Shown here piece after piece: positions 20,281 through 30,200 of a DNA stretch of 64,000 bases. The stretch comes from Candida dubliniensis CD36. Lineage: Eukaryota > Ascomycota > Pichiomycetes > Serinales > Debaryomycetaceae. A program made the position numbers and the translations under genes. The notes beneath the pieces are model-generated. The model was not told where the DNA came from and searched no databases. It saw nothing but the letters and a program-made list of their open reading frames with translations. The stretch is from positions 496,001 through 560,000 of the forward strand of contig NC_012867.1 of assembly GCF_000026945.1 (NCBI RefSeq), read 5' to 3'. The number at the start of each line of letters is the position of its first letter. Position 1 is the stretch's first letter.

Positions 20281-21070
20281 CTTTTTGGTGGTGTTGGGTT
20301 AGATTGAGTTGAATTGAATTTTGGCTGAACGATTGAATCACTAACCCTTGATTTTTTTTTTTCCCCGTCCTCTGTGGAAAGAGAAGGAGGAAGAAAAATC
20401 TACAATAAATGTCGTTTTACCGACAAATGTGGCGACTTTTGGCTTGAAGGGCCTCCATAACGAATAATAATTAAAGCTAGTGTGAGATTTAAGTTGTCAA
20501 ATCAACAAGGCAAACAACAATAATTAGTACTAGCTATTACTACTACTACCTTTACGGATCGTTGAAATTTTTTGCTATATAAGGAAAAGTTTAAAGTGGA
20601 GTATTTTTTGTTGGTCCTTTTCAACAGTTTCATTGATTTGGAAAGTGGGTTGGGAATATGACCACTATCAAAACTATAACCTCCCTCCACCCCTCCAACT
20701 TGGTAGTAATTTCAAATCAATTCAACTCTCTATATATTCATGTATTTACTTGTTTGTTCATTCATTTCTATAATCTTATTCGAAAAAACCTTTGCCCCCC
20801 GCCCCTCAATCGTTTGGTTACTCGTTCGCTCGTTCGCTCGGCCCCCTCGCTCGCTCCAAGATACAAAAAGTGAGAGAAAAAGTGACAGAGACAATAATCA
20901 AGAAAAATTGGTTCATTCAGAAAAAAAAGATAATATCAAGATTTATATAAAAACCGACAAATTTCCATCGTATTATTATTATTATCATTAGTATTTAATT
21001 TTCTTCTATTTTTAGTTATTATATTTTGCTTTATCTATTCATCCCACATTATCAACACCCACCAACAGAA
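20281..21070. other. Divergent promoter, EMC5 / 21071 gene
   Basis: The 790-bp spacer holds a GC-rich CTCGTTCG repeat at 20819-20856 that stands out from its AT-rich surroundings, plus A-rich and ATT-repeat sequence just before the right-hand start (20970-20990). Open frames here (20502-20690, 20658-20991) follow simple sequence and look spurious. Confidence 0.5.
20819..20856 (+). repeat. CTCGTTCG-type GC-rich repeat in promoter
   Basis: The unit CTCGTTCG is repeated twice, followed by CTCGGCCCCCTCGCTCGCTC. It lies 215-250 bp upstream of the ATG at 21071 and contrasts with the flanking AT-rich DNA. A regulatory role is possible but no known yeast site is matched. Confidence 0.6.
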
Positions 21071-23701
21071 ATGGATCACAGCTCTGTTTCATCCGAAGTC
21101 GTGGAAAAGAAATCGGGATCGATATCTGACAATGGGACAACAAATGATGAAAATGCCTCAAAACCAAAAGTTCAACAGACGAGTACCCATTATGATCCCA
21201 AACTAATTACATCATTGGATTGTAAAATACTACAATATCAATATAACATTTACAAATTACAAAAATCAATCAGTCATATACGGAAACTCCAAACGGAATG
21301 TCAATCATCACCAAATTTACCTTTGCTTCATTATATTGTGTTATTGGTGGGGTGTACATTCTCCATTAATGACAAAGCCTTCGATGCCAAATTGGATATT
21401 TTATCGAATTTTCATTTATTTAGAAATACAACCATCAATATAACAGCTGCAACTTCACACATTCCATACGATACACCAGATTTACCAATCACACCATTAA
21501 ATGATATTCCGGAAGTATCGACATCAATCAAATGTTTGAAACAATTGGAATCTTTATGCAATACGTGTCTACAGGGATACAAGAAGAAATTGGAGCAAGC
21601 AAAAGTAGAAAAATCAAATGAAGTTGGAAATATTGACACTATAGATGCTTATTATAGTACAATTGAGAAAATAATTTCAAGTGTCATTTTCAATAATGAT
21701 ATTGATTTGGTTTTCTCAGATTCGACATTCACCTTACCTATAGATAATGTTGAATTGATGGCCAACGAGAATTTCCAAGAAGCCACTTTGATTGATATGG
21801 ACATTAAAGAACTTTTCATTATTGTTAAACAAATCGAACGACTGTTGAATTTTTTGAAATCCACTATTGTCAAATTGAAACAACCTCAATGTGCAGATCC
21901 TTATGCTCTTCATAAAATTTTTCTTATTACTCAAAGATTGAATGATATTTATACAATTGTACGAAGATATGGAAGAAAAATCTATCTTTCTAATTATCAA
22001 CATTTGACTGATTCAAAATTTTTGTTCCATTGTAAGAATCCACAGTTTTTCAAGAATAACATTTTAAAGGATATGAATGATTTTTTCAATTCAATGAAGA
22101 AAAATGGTACTTTGATTGCTAACTTGACTAGATTTGTTCGTCAAGATTCAAGGTTTGAAACAAATTCCAAGAATATCACAAATAATATGAACTTTACTAA
22201 TCAAGGTTTATTAACTGTTGAAACCACACTAACTAAACTTAAGGAATTTGGTATGAGTTGGATTGTTAGTGAATTAAAATTTAGAAGGGTGTATCAATTG
22301 CCAAAAAAGAACTTGTTTGATATATATCAATCGGTTCCTGATTTTAAACAACGCACAAACGCTGCTGCACTGATTACAGGACCAAACACGCTGCTGGCTA
22401 CGGCAACCACAAGTGCTAACAAATCAAAAACAGAAAATTCAACACCAAATGGTGGTCAACCGGTCAAGAAAACACTCGACAAACTGGAAACAAACAACGA
22501 GGGAACTAAATCAAGATCCAGATCATCATCAGTATCAAGCATCACTAGTAATGGATCATCTTCAGGATTAATGAGAAGAGGTTCGATTTCTTCTCCAGCA
22601 AAGCCTTCACCTTTGTCATTATCACAAAATGGAAGAAATTCTCCTAGAACAAGTAGACCCAACTCGATGTTATTTTTAAATCCAAACTCATCAACATCAA
22701 ATTTAGAAAGTGATCCAGAAAAGAAGTCAAGTGCACCCTTAAGTCCATCAACAGGGGCAGGAACAATCGCAAGAAGAAGATCCAACTCTCAACCAATTGG
22801 TAGGGACGCAATTATTGCTACATCTGGTGCTGCAACTGCACTCTCCAGAAACAGTAGTTTATCTTCACACACGTCACCATTAAGATCACCTAGCACAAAT
22901 AATAATATGACAGCCGTACCAACAGAAAAGGCATCATCTCCCACACCAAGTAAGATAACCCAGAAATTGCTTATGGTCCAAGAGGAAGAAACACCTTCTC
23001 TTGCTCAAAAATCAGCTTCAGCAGCAACAAAATTGTCCGCTTCACAAAGATTCCAACAACGCGTCAGGGAAGCAGCCAAGAATGGTGATCTTGTAACACA
23101 AAAGAAGGAAACTTTCACTTCTGTTACCTTTGATCCTAATGATACTTCCAAATTATCCATACGTAAGTATTCTGATATTCCAACATCTCCAGATATAGAA
23201 GCGGAATCGAAAGAGGAAGAGCCAGAGAAGGAGAAGGTTGCAGTTGCGCCACAAAGAAGAACTAGAGATCAGGTCACCCGTCATAATACTCAACGCAATA
23301 GTCATATACCAATACCAAAAAATACAGATACAAAATCGTCAAGCAGTTCGATTGATCAAAGTAGTGGAAGCAATAATAGTACTGGAAGTGTTAGCAACTC
23401 AACTTCGACAACAACAACAACAACAGCGACGATTTCCAAAAAAGTTAGATTTACAGGAGTCCCAGAATGGACAGAAGCTGAAGATGCCCCAACAAAATAC
23501 TCTCACGCCATTTTAAGAAACTTTGCTGTGTTTAGACATCCTATAAAGACAGCTAAAGCTCATAATTCCAAAAGTGATCAATTATTACACGAGGAAAGTA
23601 TATCTTTCAAGACATCAACTGTTGTTGTTAACGATAATGAAGTGACAATTGCACCTAAACCCAAATCAGGATTTTCTAGAATCAAAAGTAGACTAATATG
23701 A
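21071..23701 (+). CDS. Ser-rich protein with PP1-docking motif, function unknown
   Basis: The 876-residue protein starts at the ATG at 21071; the open frame extends 15 codons further only to a TTG. Residues 40-430 are helical, with Leu/Ile/Lys-rich stretches. Residues 440-780 are disordered and rich in Ser, Pro and Arg, with RSRSSS, RRGSIS and RRRSNS clusters that look like kinase targets. At 790-794 sits KKVRF, a textbook RVxF docking motif for the protein phosphatase 1 catalytic subunit (Glc7), inside a segment (KKVRFTGVPEWTEAEDAP) that looks conserved. I considered the Kar9 spindle-positioning family because of the layout of a helical N-half and a Ser/basic C-half, but cannot show it. The gene diverges from EMC5. 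Existence is sure; function is open. Confidence 0.85.
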   Translation: MDHSSVSSEVVEKKSGSISDNGTTNDENASKPKVQQTSTHYDPKLITSLDCKILQYQYNIYKLQKSISHIRKLQTECQSSPNLPLLHYIVLLVGCTFSINDKAFDAKLDILSNFHLFRNTTINITAATSHIPYDTPDLPITPLNDIPEVSTSIKCLKQLESLCNTCLQGYKKKLEQAKVEKSNEVGNIDTIDAYYSTIEKIISSVIFNNDIDLVFSDSTFTLPIDNVELMANENFQEATLIDMDIKELFIIVKQIERLLNFLKSTIVKLKQPQCADPYALHKIFLITQRLNDIYTIVRRYGRKIYLSNYQHLTDSKFLFHCKNPQFFKNNILKDMNDFFNSMKKNGTLIANLTRFVRQDSRFETNSKNITNNMNFTNQGLLTVETTLTKLKEFGMSWIVSELKFRRVYQLPKKNLFDIYQSVPDFKQRTNAAALITGPNTLLATATTSANKSKTENSTPNGGQPVKKTLDKLETNNEGTKSRSRSSSVSSITSNGSSSGLMRRGSISSPAKPSPLSLSQNGRNSPRTSRPNSMLFLNPNSSTSNLESDPEKKSSAPLSPSTGAGTIARRRSNSQPIGRDAIIATSGAATALSRNSSLSSHTSPLRSPSTNNNMTAVPTEKASSPTPSKITQKLLMVQEEETPSLAQKSASAATKLSASQRFQQRVREAAKNGDLVTQKKETFTSVTFDPNDTSKLSIRKYSDIPTSPDIEAESKEEEPEKEKVAVAPQRRTRDQVTRHNTQRNSHIPIPKNTDTKSSSSSIDQSSGSNNSTGSVSNSTSTTTTTTATISKKVRFTGVPEWTEAEDAPTKYSHAILRNFAVFRHPIKTAKAHNSKSDQLLHEESISFKTSTVVVNDNEVTIAPKPKSGFSRIKSRLI

Positions 23702-24673
23702 ACAATTCTACTACTGTATCTTTTCCACACGCCCCCCCCCCCCCATTTTTTGCTTACTCGTTTATACATGTAAATGTATATTTAATTTTTAATAGTTTCT
23801 TGTTATTTGTTCAGATCATGTATATTTGTATATTAACTTGTCATTTCCTATTTTTGTCTTGGATAACCACCATATTATAGACTACTCATAATTTCGAATG
23901 TAATTAACTTGAATGTCATTAGATACTAGGAAAGTCACTAAAATATTGTATCTAACCCGTCGTGGGATAAATTACTGATTTCTGTTATCAAGCTCTTTCT
24001 TTGAAAAAGAAGGGAGAGATGAATAGAATTGGGCTCTACGTTAACATTCATGTGAATAATTCGGTGCCAACTTGTTTAAGTTAATTTTCAAACCTTCAAT
24101 CACTACTAACCACCATTCAAATATAAGTAAATTATATAGTTATGAGCTCGTATATATTTCATTTAGTTCCTTTTCTGTCAATATTACTACTTAAATTGGC
24201 ATATCCCAACAAGCTTAAAGCAGGAGTTTCCATTTTTTTTTTTTTGATGTCATAATTTATTTTAGTAATTATATCACAAAACCCCCCAAAAGACAATAAA
24301 TATTAAAATCTTTATCCAAATTATCAACTTTAACTCTGGCTTTTTTTTTTTGTGCTATACAAAATTCCACAACAAACTATAATCTTTTAAAACGTGGGCT
24401 TTGTTTAATTTAAAACTTGCAGTTTTTGATATTCCAATTAGGTTCTTTCAATAAATTGGTTACTAAACAACATTTCGTTCAATAATGTGATTGAATTCTG
24501 AGTTCCGATGAACCGAACACGCAAAAACATCGACCACTAATAGATTTTTCAAAACTTCTATTATAAATAGAACTCTATAAACCATTATTAGATAATTTAA
24601 TGGGAGGGTTATTTTCTTTTACCTTCTTTATTCATCATATCAATTTGATTCTCTCTAAATATACACCATCATC
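23702..24673. other. PHO112 promoter region
   Basis: The 972-bp spacer contains a 13-base C run (23732-23744) directly after the previous stop, T runs, a chance TCGTATA (24148-24154), and a Pho4-type core at 24389-24398. A 60-codon open frame at 23698-23880 is spurious. Confidence 0.5.
24389..24398 (-). promoter_or_regulatory. Candidate Pho4 site upstream of PHO112
   Basis: Read on the minus strand the site is CCCACGTTTT, which contains the CACGTTTT form of the Pho4 element known from S. cerevisiae acid-phosphatase promoters. It lies 276 bp upstream of the PHO112 start. The gene may instead be constitutive, so this is a motif match, not evidence of use. Confidence 0.3.
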
Positions 24674-26062
24674 ATGGTTTCTGTCTCTAAATTAATCAAC
24701 AACGGTTTGTTATTAGCTGGCCAAAGTGTCTTCCAAGACGTCGCTACTCCACAACAAGCTTCTGTGCAACAATATAACATAATCAATTTTCTTGGTGGCA
24801 GTGCTCCGTATATTCAAAGAAATGGATATGGAATTTCTCCTGACATTCCTGCTGGATGTGAAATTTCACAAATTCAATTGTACTCAAGACACGGTGAAAG
24901 ATTCCCAACTGAAAGTAGTGGGAAAGATTATGAGAAAATTTATGCTAAATTTGAAAATTATAATGGTACTTTCAAAGGTGATTTGGCATTCTTAAATGAT
25001 TATACTTTTTTTGTTACTGATAAAAGTAACTATGCCAAAGAAACCAGTCCCAAAAACTCCGAGGGGACTTATGCTGGTACTTCTAATGCCTTGCGTCATG
25101 GTGCAGCATTTAGAGCCAAATATGGATCATTATACAAGGAAAATTCAACTTTACCTGTTTTCACATCCAATTCTAACAGAGTACATGAAACTTCAAAATA
25201 TTTTGCTAGAGGGTTTTTAGGCGATGATTATGAAGAAGGCAAAACTGTCAAGTTTAACATTATATCTGAAGATGCAGATCTTGGTGCCAATAGTTTAACT
25301 CCTAGAAGTGCTTGTTCAAAATATGACAAGCTGGCAAATAAAAATATCATTAAAAAATACGACACCAGTTATTTAGACACCATTGTGAAAAGATTAGTTA
25401 AACCGAATCCAGGATTAAATTTGACCACCAGTGATGTTGATAACTTGTTTAGTTGGTGTGCTTATGAAATCAACGTCCGAGGAAGTTCACCATTCTGTGA
25501 TTTATTCACCAATGAAGAATTCATTAAGAATTCTTATGGTAATGATCTTTCCAAATATTATGCCAATGGTGCTGGTAACAATTACACCAGAATTATTGGG
25601 TCAGTGATTTTGAACTCTTCTTTAGAGCTCTTGAAAGACACTAAAAACTCCAACCAAGTATGGTTATCATTTGCCCATGACACCGATTTGGAGATTTTCC
25701 ATTCTGCTTTAGGATTATTGGAACCAGCTGAAGATTTGCCAACATCTTACATCCCATTCCCTAACCCATACGTCCATTCCTCAATTGTTCCACAAGGTGC
25801 TAGAATATATACGGAAAAGCTTCAATGTGGAAATGATGCCTATGTTAGATACATTATCAATGATGCTGTTGTACCAATTCCAAAATGTGCCACAGGTCCA
25901 GGTTTCTCCTGTAAACTTGATGATTTTGAAAACTTTGTCAAGGAAAGAATTGGAGATGTTGACTTTGTTAAACAATGTGGTGTCAATAGCACTTATCCAT
26001 CTGAACTTACTTTCTACTGGGATTATAAAAACGTCACTTACAATGCTCCTTTAGAATTGTAA
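24674..26062 (+). CDS. PHO112: Secreted histidine acid phosphatase
   Basis: This 462-residue enzyme of the histidine acid phosphatase family hydrolyses phosphate monoesters outside the cell or in the periplasm. The catalytic RHGERFP motif is at about 71-78 (phosphohistidine nucleophile plus Arg), and the proton-donor HD motif is in SFAHDTDLE (about 330-338). The N-terminus is weakly hydrophobic and signal-like. Many N-glycosylation sites (for example NGT, NST, NLT, NYT, NSS) and paired cysteines fit a secreted glycoprotein, and the length matches yeast Pho5-type enzymes. The name PHO112 comes from remembered C. albicans gene order next to ERG25 and IDP2. The start is the first ATG. It is followed 324 bp later, in the same direction, by UTP23. 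Confidence 0.9.
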   Translation: MVSVSKLINNGLLLAGQSVFQDVATPQQASVQQYNIINFLGGSAPYIQRNGYGISPDIPAGCEISQIQLYSRHGERFPTESSGKDYEKIYAKFENYNGTFKGDLAFLNDYTFFVTDKSNYAKETSPKNSEGTYAGTSNALRHGAAFRAKYGSLYKENSTLPVFTSNSNRVHETSKYFARGFLGDDYEEGKTVKFNIISEDADLGANSLTPRSACSKYDKLANKNIIKKYDTSYLDTIVKRLVKPNPGLNLTTSDVDNLFSWCAYEINVRGSSPFCDLFTNEEFIKNSYGNDLSKYYANGAGNNYTRIIGSVILNSSLELLKDTKNSNQVWLSFAHDTDLEIFHSALGLLEPAEDLPTSYIPFPNPYVHSSIVPQGARIYTEKLQCGNDAYVRYIINDAVVPIPKCATGPGFSCKLDDFENFVKERIGDVDFVKQCGVNSTYPSELTFYWDYKNVTYNAPLEL

Positions 26063-26386
26063 GACAGGATTTGATCAATTTAGATACCCAACTATTTATT
26101 CGTTATTCTTTTCGTATTTGTCATTTGTATTCTTTCTTTTTTTTTTTTTTAAAAAAAATAGACAACTTATTTAGACTTTATAACTTTTCCATAAAACTTG
26201 TTCTAGTTGAACCTCTGGTTATATATGCTGCAAGAATCATTGCGATCTCTTACTTCTGGTGCACAAGTAGAAAAAAAAAAAAAATTCAAAACTGAATTCC
26301 CATCTCAATATTTCACATCATCTCACATAAAACCACATTAACATTCATTATTCTTCTTTTCATAAAACCCTTCCGCATATTACATC
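26063..26386. other. Spacer between PHO112 and UTP23
   Basis: The 324-bp spacer holds T and A runs (around 26139-26158 and 26270-26285) and the UTP23 promoter. A 74-codon open frame at 26071-26295 has no recognisable feature. Confidence 0.5.
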
Positions 26387-27187
26387 ATGAGACAAAAGCG
26401 TGCCAAGGCCTATAAGAAACAGATGAGTGTGTATGTACACGCATTCAAGTTTAGAGAACCGTATCAAATAATAGTGGACAATGAACTCATCACCACTTGT
26501 CAATCCGCATCATTTGACATCAACAAGGGGTTTACTCGAACTATTCAAGCAGAAAACAAACCGATGATAACTCAATGTTGCATCCAGGCATTATATGACA
26601 CCAAGAATCAACTAGCAATAGATATTGCTAAATCATTTGAAAGAAGAAAATGTAATCATCGTGAAGCCATCGACCCTAGTCAATGTATTGAATCAATCGT
26701 TAATATTAATGGACAAAACAAACATCGATATATTGTTGCTAGTCAAGATTTGCAATTGCGTAAAAAATTACGAAAAATTCCAGGGGTACCGTTGATTTAT
26801 ATGAATCGATCGGTGATGGTTATGGAACCAATTAGTGATGTTAGTAATCAATATAATATGAATTATGAATCGAAGAAATTGACAGGAGGATTGAATGATA
26901 TTGAAGCTGGGAAATTGGATAAGCAAAATGAAGGTGAAGATAAGGATGAACTGGAAGTTAAAAGAAAGAAAAGAAAAGGTCCTAAAGAACCAAACCCATT
27001 AAGTGTTAAAAAGAAGAAAACTGGCAATACAACTACCACTAATACTCAACATCAGAAAAAGAAATCAAATAGAAGAAAAAGACACAGCAAGTCAAAGGTA
27101 GAAGACAAGGAAGAACAACAAGAGGAGAAAGTGAAAGAAGCAACCAATAATGAAGATACACAAGAGACCACAACGCCTGCTGAATAA
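26387..27187 (+). CDS. UTP23: UTP23, small-subunit rRNA processome PIN-domain protein
   Basis: The 266-residue protein matches the Utp23/Fcf1-type PIN family. The opening MRQKRAKAYKKQM and HAFKFREPYQIIVDNEL are characteristic. The conserved core TQCCIQALYDTK ... RRKCNH ... QCIES holds the Cys/His residues of the Utp23 zinc site (about 64-105). HRYIVASQDLQLRKKLRKIPGVPLIY (about 113-138) follows, and KGPKEPNPLSVKKKK (about 192-206) is the typical tail motif. In S. cerevisiae Utp23 works in early 18S rRNA processing and in release of the snR30 snoRNA, without needing nuclease activity. The lysine-rich tail fits a nucleolar protein. It converges on FAP1, with 94 bp between the stops. Confidence 0.93.
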   Translation: MRQKRAKAYKKQMSVYVHAFKFREPYQIIVDNELITTCQSASFDINKGFTRTIQAENKPMITQCCIQALYDTKNQLAIDIAKSFERRKCNHREAIDPSQCIESIVNINGQNKHRYIVASQDLQLRKKLRKIPGVPLIYMNRSVMVMEPISDVSNQYNMNYESKKLTGGLNDIEAGKLDKQNEGEDKDELEVKRKKRKGPKEPNPLSVKKKKTGNTTTTNTQHQKKKSNRRKRHSKSKVEDKEEQQEEKVKEATNNEDTQETTTPAE

Positions 27188-27281
27188 ATATAGAAGCATT
27201 TGAAAAGTAGGGTAAAAACAAAAAAAAAAGAACCTGTTAATACTATTTATGTATAATTATAAAAAGAAACATCTAGGTTGT

Positions 27282-30200
27282 TTAATCATCAGTTTGTAAA
27301 ACATCAAATCCATTTTGACTCTTTTTGGTTTCAGAAACATCCTGAATTGAACTCGATTCAGATTGCGAAGCATTATTTGTACCACTATTATCCATTTTTA
27401 ATACGAATGTAGCACTATCATCAATAAGACACAATTTACAATCGAACGCCAATGATTTTTCTCTCAAAACTCTTCTGAAACTTTTCAACAACAAATACAA
27501 TTTATTTTCTTCTTCGACATCCATGTTCTTGAACTTTTCTGGAGAGTAAAATATAAATGAGGAATCTTTCAACCATTGAATTTCATAATTCTCCATTTTG
27601 TCTTGATATAAAGGTTTCAATTCTCGATCTAAATCATCTTTCACTAACCCGAAAAACAAATCTTGAATTATTATTGCGTTGTACAAGGATTCGTCAATTT
27701 GTTCTTGAGTCAATTGTTGAACTTTATTTTTCTCAGATTCCAATTCCCTTTTGTAATCAACGGCTTCTTCTATTTTCATGGCAGGGATGGTTGTCAGATT
27801 CGTGATAACTAGAAAAACTGATCTTTTCGGTTCATCATCTTGTGATTCAGTATAGGCTTGGAATGCTTTACCCAATTCATGAATAAATTGACGTTGAGGT
27901 GATGACATCGGTGGGAAATGATGAGACTTTCTAGGTGAATTGATCCCATTTTCAATTTGTGAATTGTAATCTGCAATCAACTGTCTAATCTGAGCCTCAA
28001 TTTTTGAACACCACGCCCGTTGCTTGACAAAAACACTCAACACCAAATCTGAGTAGGGCATATTATCTTCTTCTGCAGTTTCAGGTTCAGGAGTCCCAAT
28101 AAATGCAGCTCGTAATGCAGCATCTCTTTTCGCAGCAACACAAGAAGAATCGCATTCCAAAACAGTTCCAATGTTCGAAGGCTGGTCAACACTTGCACCA
28201 CATTTGATTTTCTTCTCCAAACGCCCACATTCACAATGAACAGTTATTTCAGAAGTACAGGCAACAACATCACAATTAGAACTTTTGCCAACTTTATTAA
28301 AATGGCATTTCAATTTACATAAATGAGGACAACTATTTCTGATCTTTTTGCAGTAGGATTGACAATTGCGAGAACTGTTGTGAATACTCTCCTTTGTACA
28401 TTGAGATGAACAAGTCCTCAAACAAGGATGTCCACAATCTTTGGCAACCATACACATTTTCCCACATGAAACTCTTTCTTGAGAACACAAAATTCCAGGA
28501 ATATCCAGAGTTGCACCACAATCACATTTTCGAACCACCAATGCAGTACATTTAGGACAATTAATAGAATCATCATGACATTCATGAGGCTCAGGACGAT
28601 GGCCACAGAGAGGAACACGAGTACACTGCTCATGACAAACCAACTTGGTACCACATCTAACTGGTGCTGGAATAACCGTTTTCCCACAGTGACAAACTAA
28701 ATCTTCATTGGTTGATTCTAAACAAACTTCACAAGGTCCATTATGGCATAAAGCGTGACATGTGTGTTTGCCACAAGGTTTCAATCTATTACATGTTTTA
28801 GTACAGATATGAGAAGCTTCAATCGACATTACATCTTGTCTAAAATTAGATCTGATATTATTTCTGATGGCTTTTTTGCGGTCACGTTCTCTAGCAAGAC
28901 CAATTTGTTCATCAGGACAACATTCCAAACGATGATAATGTTTCCTGCAATTCAATAAAACCGAACACTTATGATTACATTTAGGCTTAATTCCAGATTG
29001 AATAAACTTGCAGGGAGCTAAATAAGACTCATGACCACAAGCACACTTGATTTCATGTATTGAAATACATTCACAATCTCCCTCGTGACATTTAAACTTG
29101 CACCGGCATCCACAAGGCAATAATTTTCCACAAATGTTACTACACTCCGGTATGGGATCAGTACATTTTGTACGATTATGTAAATCAACTTTCGTTTTGC
29201 CACAGTAGCATGTAGTGATAACATCAGGTGAATATTTACATATCATCAACGAGGATGGAGGTGGTTGACAAGATTTTAATTCATAATGTTGTTTACATTG
29301 GTAATAATAACGAGTCATCTTTCCGCATGAATAGCCTCCAATTCTATCTCCACAGTCCATCAATTTCTTTTCGTGACATGCAATTTCTTTCAGTTCGCTG
29401 CTGCAATAGCAGGAGATCTTGATTATAATCATACATAATTGGCAATAACCTGAATGGCATCCCTTGATACATTTGTGTCCCATGTCACATAATATAGAAT
29501 TACAATCCTGATCACAATGCCAACCCTTATTATAAGGTGTAATTAAACATGGCAATTGCTTTGTTTCTTTGCCACAGTGGCATTTCATTGGGGGACCCAT
29601 TGCCCCACATATAGGATGCTTTCCGGGATGACAAATTGATAAGCAATTATGAATACAATCTGGATATTTGTAATTGCACGTATTACCACAACTAAACGGC
29701 ATCAACACATTGTGATCAGGATTGGTTTGCTGGCCACACCAACATGTAAAAACTCGGGGAATAACTTTGGTGGCATGATTACAACTGGGACATCTCCATT
29801 CCTTACTGGTCTTATTAGTCGAAGAACCTCTAATTGCCCAATCTTGAATACAGTCAAGATCATAAACCCGGAAACATTCATTACAAGTCCAAATCTGGGA
29901 ATCTTTGTTTATCTCACCAGTACAAACAAGACAAACGTATGTACCATCTTGAATTTCTCTGAGAATCGTAGTTCCAAGCGATTCGTCAGCCACCACTTCA
30001 AGGTTGTCGTCGTCATCCTCCTCCTCATAATGATAATCGTCGAGTTCATCGGTATCTGTAACTTCATTTGCAATTTGATGGCGGTGGTGTTGGTGTTGTT
30101 CTTGGGATGATTCATCTATATTCGTTTCAGACTTATCTTTGGAGCTGGTGCTTTCTTCCAACTTCAGTCCCCGATCATGCAGTTCAACATCTGATTCCAT
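27282..30200 (-). CDS. FAP1: NF-X1-type zinc-finger protein
   Basis: This 972-residue protein has an acidic N-terminus (1-80), then a RING/PHD-like cluster (CLVCTGEI...WTCNECFRVYDLDCIQDW...WRCPSCN, about 88-140). About nine NF-X1 repeats of the form CxCG...CGHxCxxxCHxGxC cover about 150-710. A C-terminal R3H-like region (FIHELGKAFQAYTESQDDEPKRSVFLVITN, about 765-800) follows. Length and order match S. cerevisiae Fap1 (965 residues), a protein that binds the rapamycin target FKBP12 (Fpr1); human NFX1 relatives are ubiquitin ligases and transcription regulators. A RING-type ligase role is plausible from the N-terminal cluster but unproven here. Start is the first ATG. It is tail to tail with UTP23. 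Confidence 0.9.
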   Translation of the reverse strand: MESDVELHDRGLKLEESTSSKDKSETNIDESSQEQHQHHRHQIANEVTDTDELDDYHYEEEDDDDNLEVVADESLGTTILREIQDGTYVCLVCTGEINKDSQIWTCNECFRVYDLDCIQDWAIRGSSTNKTSKEWRCPSCNHATKVIPRVFTCWCGQQTNPDHNVLMPFSCGNTCNYKYPDCIHNCLSICHPGKHPICGAMGPPMKCHCGKETKQLPCLITPYNKGWHCDQDCNSILCDMGHKCIKGCHSGYCQLCMIIIKISCYCSSELKEIACHEKKLMDCGDRIGGYSCGKMTRYYYQCKQHYELKSCQPPPSSLMICKYSPDVITTCYCGKTKVDLHNRTKCTDPIPECSNICGKLLPCGCRCKFKCHEGDCECISIHEIKCACGHESYLAPCKFIQSGIKPKCNHKCSVLLNCRKHYHRLECCPDEQIGLARERDRKKAIRNNIRSNFRQDVMSIEASHICTKTCNRLKPCGKHTCHALCHNGPCEVCLESTNEDLVCHCGKTVIPAPVRCGTKLVCHEQCTRVPLCGHRPEPHECHDDSINCPKCTALVVRKCDCGATLDIPGILCSQERVSCGKMCMVAKDCGHPCLRTCSSQCTKESIHNSSRNCQSYCKKIRNSCPHLCKLKCHFNKVGKSSNCDVVACTSEITVHCECGRLEKKIKCGASVDQPSNIGTVLECDSSCVAAKRDAALRAAFIGTPEPETAEEDNMPYSDLVLSVFVKQRAWCSKIEAQIRQLIADYNSQIENGINSPRKSHHFPPMSSPQRQFIHELGKAFQAYTESQDDEPKRSVFLVITNLTTIPAMKIEEAVDYKRELESEKNKVQQLTQEQIDESLYNAIIIQDLFFGLVKDDLDRELKPLYQDKMENYEIQWLKDSSFIFYSPEKFKNMDVEEENKLYLLLKSFRRVLREKSLAFDCKLCLIDDSATFVLKMDNSGTNNASQSESSSIQDVSETKKSQNGFDVLQTDD

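Noticed and set aside
24148..24154. TCGTATA upstream of PHO112
   Set aside because: No sterol gene is nearby; taken as a chance copy of the Upc2 core.
29649..30110. 153-codon plus-strand frame inside FAP1
   Set aside because: Antisense to a long conserved zinc-finger gene; composition explained by the Cys/His codons opposite.
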